From Planctomycetota bacterium (GTDB lineage: Bacteria; Planctomycetota; Phycisphaerae; UBA1845; PWPN01), in the NCBI GenBank assembly GCA_022711465.1, contig JAKLEZ010000028.1:1-64000 (forward strand): DNA of 64,000 bases. Direction: 5' to 3'. The notes beneath the pieces were generated by a model that was given only the letters and a program-made list of their open reading frames with translations, was not told where the DNA came from and made no database searches. Position 1 is the stretch's first letter, and every line of letters begins with the position of its first letter. The translations under genes and the position numbers were made by a program. Of this stretch, positions 17,086 to 24,400 are shown one piece after another.

Positions 17086-17256
17086 CTACTGCCGCATCTC
17101 GAAGTTCATCCGGACGGCTGCATGGATCTTCTCGATGAGTTCCTCGGACAGGTCGAGGATGATCTCGCGTGTCCGGCCGTAGCGACCCCGGGACAGGACC
17201 CGGCTGCGGACCAGCGAGTACATGTCCAATTCATCGAGCAGGTCGCCGAAGGCCCG
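17086..17256 (-). pseudogene. truncated Orc1/Cdc6 C-terminal winged-helix fragment
   Basis: On the minus strand this encodes the last ~57 residues of an archaeal-type Orc1/Cdc6, including GRAFGDLLDELDMYSLVRSR and GRYGRTREIILDLSEELI. It is nearly identical to the C-terminus of the complete gene at 31216-32463 at both DNA and protein level. Upstream of TGRAF the similarity stops abruptly and the reading frame has unrelated residues. The AAA+ domain is absent, so it cannot be a working initiator. It marks a second, eroded copy of the same replicon module. The following 17257-17639 stretch holds no supported gene. Confidence 0.85.
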
Positions 17257-17639
17257 GCCGGTCGGTCGGTGTGGTCTGTCGACGAGGTGCGGGGGGGAGT
17301 GGAAAACCGGGAAGCGGGGGATCCATATCATTCCACTGCTCACTGGCCGTCCGTGCCACATTCGCCCTATCGTGCGGCATTTACGCTTGCTTGTATTCAT
17401 ACTGTAAAGGTACAATGCTCGTTAGGTTCTGCGAGCTCGTCGCCGCGAAGCGATCATCGCTCCCCTGGAAGATGCACGCATCCTGCGAGCTTCCTGGCCA
17501 GCGGAGACACGTCGGTCAAGGCGGCGTAGAGAGAATGGCGGGGAAGCACTTCATACACGGCCGGGCCGCGATGCCTGGCTCGTCAGGTCAAGTCTGTCGC
17601 GGATGCGTGTGGCCCTTCGGCTGGAAGGAGTATAGCCAT

Positions 17640-18458
17640 ATGACGAGGCGAATTGTGACGATTGCGATGGGTGCGGCGCTGGCCGTGATCGTGGTGACGC
17701 TCGTCGGGATTGTTCTCGCGGGTGATCCGCCCTCCAAGGGTCCTGGGTCTGCGAATACGGAACCCACGGTGAGCAACGTGCAGGTACAACCCCGGGCGGA
17801 CAACTCGCACCTGATCGACATCTGGTACGATCTCACTGAGCCGCAGAACGACCCTTGTGCCGTGTGGATCCTGGTCAGCAAGGAGGGCGGGCCGTGGACC
17901 CTGCCGGCCCGCAGCTTCGTCAACGGCAGCGCGATTGGGGTGGGCGTCACGCCCGGAAACGGCAAGCGGATCACCTGGGATGCGGCCGCCGACATCCCGG
18001 GCATCAGCGGCACGATGCGGATCCGCGTCCGGGCTGACGACGGGATCGGCGGCGGTCTGGCCAGTCAACTTGGAAACTCGGTGCTTGTCCCGGCCGGCCC
18101 ACCGCCCTCATCGGTCAACGCGGTGTGGATCGACCGTGAGCAGGCGACGAACCGTCGATACTGCGACTACCTGAACCAGTTCGACCCGACCGGCGCCCAC
18201 TGGAACTCGAACATGAAGATCACCCGGCACGGCTCGGTGACTCCCTACGCGTATATGGTTATGGCGGAGTACGCGGACACCCCGGCCGAGGGGCTCGCCG
18301 GCGGCGATCAGACCGCGTATCTCGCCTGGCTGAGCACCCGTATGGGTGTGACCTGCCGGGCGGCCAGTTCAGACGAATGGTCTAAGGCCCAATCCCTGGA
18401 CGGTTCTCTTTCGGGCTTAGTGGGCTTCCGCGTGGCCATACCCGTGGACCAGTGGTGA
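17640..18458 (+). CDS. FGE-fold secreted protein, shortened paralogue of the DGR target
   Basis: A 272-residue protein. The ATG is set by GGAAGGAG nine bases upstream. Residues 1-27 form a signal peptide/anchor (ALAVIVVTLVGIVLAG). An Ig-like N-terminal domain (VSNVQVQPRADNSHLIDIWYDLTEP) is shared with the next gene, then the start of an FGE/C-type-lectin domain (VWIDREQATNRRYCDYLNQ). The middle of that domain is missing: after ASSDEWSKAQ it jumps to GLVGFRVAIPVDQW, so the DGR-variable segment is deleted. It is probably a decayed tandem copy of the 18479 gene, which begins 20 bases on. Confidence 0.7.
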   Translation: MTRRIVTIAMGAALAVIVVTLVGIVLAGDPPSKGPGSANTEPTVSNVQVQPRADNSHLIDIWYDLTEPQNDPCAVWILVSKEGGPWTLPARSFVNGSAIGVGVTPGNGKRITWDAAADIPGISGTMRIRVRADDGIGGGLASQLGNSVLVPAGPPPSSVNAVWIDREQATNRRYCDYLNQFDPTGAHWNSNMKITRHGSVTPYAYMVMAEYADTPAEGLAGGDQTAYLAWLSTRMGVTCRAASSDEWSKAQSLDGSLSGLVGFRVAIPVDQW

Positions 18459-18478
18459 TCGAAGGAGAGGGGTGAACC

Positions 18479-19573
18479 ATGGCAATCAAGACACGAAAAA
18501 AACGACCGGAGACGACGATCATGCCAACGAAGATGCCCGCGCTGTCAGCGGCGGCCGGCCTGCTGGCCTTCTGCAATCTGGCGCTCGCCGGCGCACCCAC
18601 CGTCAGCCAGGTCAGGGCCGTCCAGCGACCGACAGACTCGAAGCTCATCGACATCCTGTACAACCTGACCGATCCGGACAACAGCCTGTGCACTGTCTGG
18701 GTGCTGGTCAGCAATAACGGCGGCTCCACCTGGAGTATTCCGGCTCGGACCTTCAACAGCGGCAGCGCCGCGGGGCCGAATGTCACCCCCGGTCAAGACA
18801 AGTCGATCGTCTGGAATGCCGGGGCCGACGCCCCGGGTTTGTCGGGCAGCATCCGCATCCGCGTCTACGCCGACGACGGCAACGGCATGGCCAGGATGGC
18901 CTACGTGGGCTCCGGCCCGTTCCCTTACCAGGGCGGCAGCAATATCCAGGTCAACGCCTTCTGGATCGACAAGTGCGAGGTGACCAACCAGCGGTACTGC
19001 GAGTACTTGAACGCCGCCGATCCTGTCGGCACCCACTGGGTCGACACCATGAAGATCACCAAGAACGGGTCGGTCTACGCCGTCATGGGCGGGTGGGAGA
19101 ACTACCCCGTGTACTACGTGAGCTACGACGATGCCGCGGCCTTTGCCGCGTGGCTGAGTGCGAGGGAAGGCCGCAGTTACCGACTGCCCACTGAACAGGA
19201 GTGGGAGAAAGCGGCGTCCTGGAATCCGCAGCTTCAAAGGCGCTATGTGTACGGGTTCCAGCAAGACACGATCGACTGCTCCTGGTGCAACTATCATAAC
19301 GGTACCGCCTACTGCGTCGGGGGGCCAACACCTGTGGGCTACTACGACGGAACAGGCGGCCGAAACAAAGCCGAGAGCCCCTACGGCTGCTACGACATGA
19401 GTGGCAATCTGTGGGAATGGACAAGTAGCTGGTACACGGTGAATCAGTATCGGGTTATCCGCGGCGGCAGTTGGCTCAGCGACGCGGCCCTCTGTGCGTG
19501 CACGGACCGCAGCATCGGCACGCCGTCCGGTCGGATCAACTTCATAGGGTTCCGCTTGGTCCTGGACCCATAG
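18479..19573 (+). CDS. FGE-fold (C-type lectin) secreted protein, DGR target
   Basis: A 364-residue exported protein. A signal peptide ends near ALAGAP. An Ig-like domain (residues ~40-140) is followed by an FGE-sulfatase/C-type-lectin domain with the typical FWIDKCEVTNQRYCEYLN, YRLPTEQEWEKAA, YDMSGNLWEWTS and RVIRGGSW...GFRLVLDP. The last ~40 residues are the variable region VR1. Codons that are Asn in the template read LSD, L, D, SIG, G and INF here. DGR target proteins of this fold display variable ligand-binding surfaces; the ligand is unknown. It is the first gene of the target-avd-RT-TR cassette. The start follows GAGGGGTG. Confidence 0.9.
   Translation: MAIKTRKKRPETTIMPTKMPALSAAAGLLAFCNLALAGAPTVSQVRAVQRPTDSKLIDILYNLTDPDNSLCTVWVLVSNNGGSTWSIPARTFNSGSAAGPNVTPGQDKSIVWNAGADAPGLSGSIRIRVYADDGNGMARMAYVGSGPFPYQGGSNIQVNAFWIDKCEVTNQRYCEYLNAADPVGTHWVDTMKITKNGSVYAVMGGWENYPVYYVSYDDAAAFAAWLSAREGRSYRLPTEQEWEKAASWNPQLQRRYVYGFQQDTIDCSWCNYHNGTAYCVGGPTPVGYYDGTGGRNKAESPYGCYDMSGNLWEWTSSWYTVNQYRVIRGGSWLSDAALCACTDRSIGTPSGRINFIGFRLVLDP
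19451..19567 (+). repeat. DGR variable region VR1
   Basis: 117 bases aligned without gaps to the template repeat at 21074-21190. In the core (19474-19545) 17 positions differ and each is an adenine in the template, changed to G, C or T. Outside the core only two differences exist, at 19457 and 19565, and neither is at a template adenine. The 3' part CATAGGGTTCCGCTTGGTCC is identical to the template, as expected for the priming/IMH side. Confidence 0.95.
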
Positions 19574-19618
19574 GAACCCTTTGTTCTTTGCTCTTTGTCC
19601 CCTTGCCCCTCGTGGGGT

Positions 19619-19637
19619 CCAGGGGCGAAGCCCCTGG
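19619..19637 (+). promoter_or_regulatory. hairpin downstream of VR1
   Basis: A perfect 8-base inverted repeat CCAGGGGC-GAA-GCCCCTGG about 50 bases after the end of VR1, between the target gene and avd. In the Bordetella phage DGR a hairpin/cruciform just 3' of VR stimulates retrohoming; this one has a similar stem length and a GAA loop. It could alternatively be a terminator, but it lacks a following T-run. Confidence 0.65.
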
Positions 19638-19660
19638 TCGCGAGTGAAAAGAGAAGAGCG

Positions 19661-20005
19661 ATGGCAGAAGAGTTGAAGGTAATCGCGGACTTCTACGACT
19701 TTATGCTGTGGATGATCCAGCACACAGAGGAGTTTCCGCGTCACCACCGGTACAGCCTTGGTCTGGCGATGGAGAATCGGCTGCAGACCATCCTAACGTT
19801 GCTGCTGACCGCCAAGTACTCCCGGGAGAAGGTGGAAGCTCTGAACAAGGCGAATCTGGAGATGGAGGTCCTGCGGTTTCAGGTTCGGTTGGCCAAGGAT
19901 CTCGGAGTGTTACCGGTCAAGAGCCACGGGTTTGCCGCTCAGACCATGCAGTCGATTGGATCGCAGGTCGGCGGATGGGTGAAAGACAGGAGGCCAACGG
20001 CGTGA
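19661..20005 (+). CDS. avd: DGR accessory variability determinant (Avd)
   Basis: A 114-residue four-helix-bundle protein (MAEELKVIADFYDFMLWMIQ, then FPRHHRYSLGLAMENRLQTI). Position and sequence fit the Avd/S23-like family, a basic pentameric partner of the DGR reverse transcriptase required for mutagenic cDNA synthesis. It lies between the target gene and the RT, and its TGA overlaps the GTG start of the RT. The ATG follows AAGAGAAGAG, a modest ribosome site. Confidence 0.9.
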   Translation: MAEELKVIADFYDFMLWMIQHTEEFPRHHRYSLGLAMENRLQTILTLLLTAKYSREKVEALNKANLEMEVLRFQVRLAKDLGVLPVKSHGFAAQTMQSIGSQVGGWVKDRRPTA

Positions 20006-21435
20006 AACGGTACGGCGGACTCTGGGAGACCCTGGTCTGTTGGGAAAATCTCGTCCTGGCGGCGAGGAAGGCCCAACGGGGCAAGCGCGGTCGGTCCGCC
20101 GTGCAGGCATTCAACTTCGACCTGGAGGAGGAGTTGCTTCGCCTGCGTACCGAGTTGATGGACGGGAGCTACAAGCCCGGAGCATTCCGCACGCGGTGGA
20201 TCACGCTTCCGAAGCCGAGGTTAGTCTCGGCGGCACCGTATCGCGACCGGGTTGCGCATCACGCTCTGATGAACGTCATGGAGCCGATACTGGATCGGCA
20301 TTTCCATCCGGATAGCTACGCCTGCCGCAAAGGTAAGGGAACACACGGGGCCGCCGACCGGCTTCAGACGCTGATGCGAAAGCACCGGTATGCCCTGCAA
20401 TGTGACATTCAGAAGTTTTTTCCGAGCATCGACCACGAGATCCTCAAGGGTACGTTCCGCAGGTTGATCAAAGATCGCCGGGTGCTGGGGCTGATGAACC
20501 TGATTGTCAATGCCTCCAATGAGCAGCCGCAGGCTACGTGCTGGTTCAGGGGCGACGATCTGTTCACCCCGCTGGAGCGCCGCCGCGGCTTGCCGATCGG
20601 CAATTTAACCAGCCAGTGGTTCGCCAACTGGATGCTGAACGGCCTGGATCACTACGTCACGGGCGGCTTGGGGATAGGGGCGTACGTGCGGTACTGCGAC
20701 GACTTCATTCTGCTGCAAAACGACCGACGGGTGCTCAGGAATGCCCTGAGGGCCATCCGCGAGAAGCTGGCGGCAGTGCGGTTGAAACTGCACGAGCACA
20801 AGGTTTTCGTGCGGCCAGTGGATACCGGGCTGACTTTCATCGGCTACCGGATCTGGCCGAGCTACCGGTTGCTTCGGAAGCAGAACATCAGGGCTTTCCG
20901 TCGCCGCGTGCGATGGATGCGAAAAGCCTATGCTCAGGGGGAGATTGACTGGAGGGATGTGAAGGCCCGCTTAGCCAGTTGGTTGGGACATGCCAAACGC
21001 GCGGACAGCAACCGGCTCGTTCGACGGTTGAGCCGGGAATGGAGGTTCTCAAGGGGCAGAGCCGAACAGGCGTCGGGTTCTCCGCGGCGGCAGTTGGAAC
21101 AACAACGCAGCCAACTGTGCGTGCACGAACCGCAACAACAACACGCCGTCCAATCGGAACAACAACATAGGGTTCCGCTTGGTCCTGCACTCTCAGGTGA
21201 CTACGTGTCGCCAGACGCCGGGAATCTCGCGGTTCACGGATCGCGAGGGTGTGGTGGTGAGAGTCCTGGTTCTGCTCCTGTGCTGCAGGATCCCGCGGGC
21301 GGGATCTGCGGCCAAACCTGTGTGGTGGGGCCGGAAGGGGCTGGTAGGCTGCGGGCCGAACGCCCCTCCCGGTTTCATAAGACAGTGGTGAAGATGATCA
21401 TCCCCGAATATGGAGCTGCCTGGGGTCTGCTATGA
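20002..21435 (+). CDS. DGR reverse transcriptase with reading frame continuing through TR
   Basis: The start is the GTG at 20002, overlapping the avd stop and preceded by AGGAGG. The core RT is about 350 residues: FNFDLEEELLRLRTEL, PYRDRVAHHALMNVMEPI, the DIQKFFPSIDH motif, the DGR-specific LPIGNLTSQ near residue 199 and the catalytic YVRYCDDF near 231. It copies the TR RNA with errors at adenines. Homologous sequence ends near SNRLVRRLSREW, but the frame stays open through the whole template repeat and to 21435. This would add a ~120-residue tail rich in Gln encoded by TR. Whether that tail is made is unknown; DGR RTs normally stop before TR. Confidence 0.9.
   Translation: MKRYGGLWETLVCWENLVLAARKAQRGKRGRSAVQAFNFDLEEELLRLRTELMDGSYKPGAFRTRWITLPKPRLVSAAPYRDRVAHHALMNVMEPILDRHFHPDSYACRKGKGTHGAADRLQTLMRKHRYALQCDIQKFFPSIDHEILKGTFRRLIKDRRVLGLMNLIVNASNEQPQATCWFRGDDLFTPLERRRGLPIGNLTSQWFANWMLNGLDHYVTGGLGIGAYVRYCDDFILLQNDRRVLRNALRAIREKLAAVRLKLHEHKVFVRPVDTGLTFIGYRIWPSYRLLRKQNIRAFRRRVRWMRKAYAQGEIDWRDVKARLASWLGHAKRADSNRLVRRLSREWRFSRGRAEQASGSPRRQLEQQRSQLCVHEPQQQHAVQSEQQHRVPLGPALSGDYVSPDAGNLAVHGSRGCGGESPGSAPVLQDPAGGICGQTCVVGPEGAGRLRAERPSRFHKTVVKMIIPEYGAAWGLL
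21074..21190 (+). ncRNA. DGR template repeat TR
   Basis: Template for mutagenic retrohoming. Read in the frame of the target gene it encodes RGGSWNNNAANCACTNR, NNNTPSNRNNNIGF: a series of AAC/AAT codons placed where the target varies, the classic DGR codon design. It is identical to VR1 except at adenines plus two flanking positions. It lies in the 3' part of the RT frame, about 1.5 kb downstream of VR1. Confidence 0.95.
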
Positions 21436-24400
21436 GAGATCATCATCACGACCTTGCTGCTGCTCTTGCCGGCCTGTTGGTGATCGGCAGGTTCTCCCCA
21501 GCGCTGGCCGAGATCAGTTACAGCGATTCAGAGGACCTCGCGGTTGAGCTGCGCGTCAACAACCCCGCCGAGGACGAGAGCGTTGATGTGTGGATCGACG
21601 CCCGGGTCAACCGGCCCGCGACGGGCGACACTCCGGATCTGACGGTCGACCTTCAACTCAATGATCCGCGGGAGTATGACAGCGATTCGTTTCCACTCAC
21701 CCTGACCCCGGTCAGCCGCTCCTGGGCGGACGGAGAACTGAACGCCAGTGTGCCGGCCATCGACGAGAAGGTCATCAGCCCCCGAGACAGCGGCTCGTAT
21801 GCGGCGGCGGAGAAGATCGAAGCCCGCTACGAGCAAGGCGTGCTCAGGGTAGACCTGCGATATCAGGTATTCAGCACGACCACGCCGGACACCGATCGGG
21901 ACCAGATCTTCCTGGCGGCGGAAACCGGGGACGGCAGCAACCGAAAGGTGCTGGCCGTATTGTACGACGGTTTTCCAGGGCTATCGCCTGGCGTGATCTC
22001 CTGGTGGTCGAACCAGTCCGTGGCCCTGCCCCTGGCGGCGGGGACTTATCGGCTGGTGCTGGTCCGCACGGCGGCGACCGACGCGGCGGTCGGCCAGGCG
22101 TTGTATGAGGCAACGCCAACTTATGGATGGCGAGTTCTTGTCGGGTCGTTCACGATTCCCACCTGTGTGCCGAGCGTAACGCAACACACCATCGTGCAGA
22201 GCGACGAGTTCTTCACCGCTGTGGACCAGATCTCCTCCCACGTCTCTGACCAGGGGCTGCTGGAGTTCTTCGCCCGCTTCCAGCTCGTGGATCGTGGGGC
22301 AACCCTGGGCGAGAACGTGCAGCTGCTGCTGGCCGCGGGCGGGAAGGTGCTGGCCCCGCTTTACGATGGCCGGCCCGGCTCGTGCCCGGGGGTGGTCCGG
22401 ACCGCGGACCTGCGGAACGGGATCGATCTATCCAAGCTGGAACCGGGATCGTATGAACTGCTGGCCGTTCTGACCCAGGAGACGGACCTCGACGCGGCGG
22501 TGACCGCATACGAACTGAACCATGCCGGGCAGCGGGTGACGATCGGAGCGCTGACTGTCGGCACGGCCCCGGGTACCGTGTGTCTCTGGCCGGCGGCCAG
22601 CTACTCGACCGCCACCAACACGCTCAACCTCTCCGCGTGGCCCACGGAGGGGCCATCACCGGAGCAGCAGGAGCCGGTCGACGGGGCTACCATCACCTGG
22701 TCGCTGAAAGACGCAAGCGAGACGACTCTGGCGGCTGGGTCGCTGGCTTGTCAGTCCTCGACCCAGTTCGTTCCCTGCACCGACCGTCACACGCTGGTGG
22801 CCCCCCTGCCGACCGGTTCGTATCGAGTGGACTTCTTACTCACAACGCCTCACAACCGCCGGGGGACCGCCAGCGCCACATTCACCGTCGCCGCGCAATT
22901 CGGTGTTTCAGGGCAGGTGATCGACGCCGTGACAAAGTCCCGATTGGATGGCGTAGCGGTTACGGCCGGCGGCGTGTCGGACACGACGCACGACGGCGGC
23001 CGGTATGAACTCAAGGGCGTGACGCGAGCCGCGGCCACGACGTTGGTCGCCTCGAAGAGCGGCTACGCCACAACGGCGATCCTCCTGGAGCCGCCCGCAC
23101 CGTGCCAACAGCTCGTGCAGGACGTGGCCATGACCCCTGCAGTCGGAACCGGCCCGGTGGTGACCACTGCCAGACTTCAGCTCAATGGCTTGTTCCTGTC
23201 GGGCCTCGCATTGAAGAACCGCTGTACGGTGGGCGTGGACTGGAACGGCCAGCCGGGCATGGTTGCGTTCTACCTGGACAATGACACGCAACAACTGGAC
23301 GAGGTCGCCGGCAGCTTTGCCGGAGCATCCTACGAGCTGGACATGGGCGACAAGAGGCTTACCCCTGGACAGCACACGATTCGAATCCGGGCTACGAGCT
23401 CGGAGGGACAACCATCCCCCCTGTTTGAGCAGCCGATTCGGTTGATCGCCATTCCCGACGCTCTCAGGGCATTTGCCGACCTGCTGATCGCGGAGACTTC
23501 GGCGGAGCGGGAGGGCGAACTGTTTGTGCATGTGGACTACGAGTTCCCGCCTTCTGGCCTGCCTCTGTCTCAACCGATCGATCTCAATCTGGGACCGCTC
23601 GGGAAGTTCGGGGCCTCTTTCGGGGTAAATGCCAGTTTTGACTACACACTCAGCGACGGCGAGTTTGAGATCGCCATTGGCGTTACAGCCGAAGGTCGGC
23701 AGGGCAAGCGCGGGCGACGACCCACGATTCCGGGACTGACACGTCATCCGAAGATGAAGCTCTACGTGGGTAACCGGGAGATCACGGGCGAGGTCTCGGC
23801 CAAACTGGACGGGACCGCCGACTGGCGTGATGGGATTGCCCTCGAGAGTCTGCAGGGCCATGCGGCTATCGCCGGCCGTTTTGAATTGGGCAAGGTTGGC
23901 CTGGCTGATCTGCTGGGCCCGGGGCTGTCCACCTCTCTTGGGGCGATTCCCGGGCTGAGCGGAGTGGTGTCCAACTTCGCAGCGAAGATCTACCTGATAC
24001 CCTCGATCGAAGGCGATGCCGTGTTTGCAGTCAGCCCGGCCTTCAAATTCGACGAGCTGCGAATCGCGGGCGACCTGGGGCTTGAGGCCGCCTATGAACC
24101 CAAGATGGGCTCCTGCCAGATGCGGCTGTACGTTGGCGGAAAGCCTGGGGCCACGCTCGTCATTCCGAGGGAGGGCGGCTTGCACTTGGAGGAGATGCGA
24201 TTCTGGGCGTATGCCGGGGCTTCGTTCGAAATCGCATCCTTCACGATCGGGCCGGTCGAATACGTGTTTGTCAACAAGACATGGCCGACGGCCAGTGCGG
24301 AACCGGCGCCAAAGACGGCCGACAGGCTGCCGGCGTACTCGAATGATCCCCTGGAAGTCAATTGCCCACGCCCGATGTCTCGCGACTACCGGGCAGCGGG

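Noticed and set aside
16931..17182. 84-codon rightward ORF starting MKMEPVTQMSEVEAEQ
   Set aside because: Its second half is antisense to the orc1 fragment and has no conserved look; at best it is a gene truncated by that fragment.
17385..17420. TTGTAT/TACAAT pair resembling a sigma-70 promoter upstream of the FGE-fold gene
   Set aside because: The spacing is only about 14 bases and the distance to the gene is over 200 bases; not strong enough to list.
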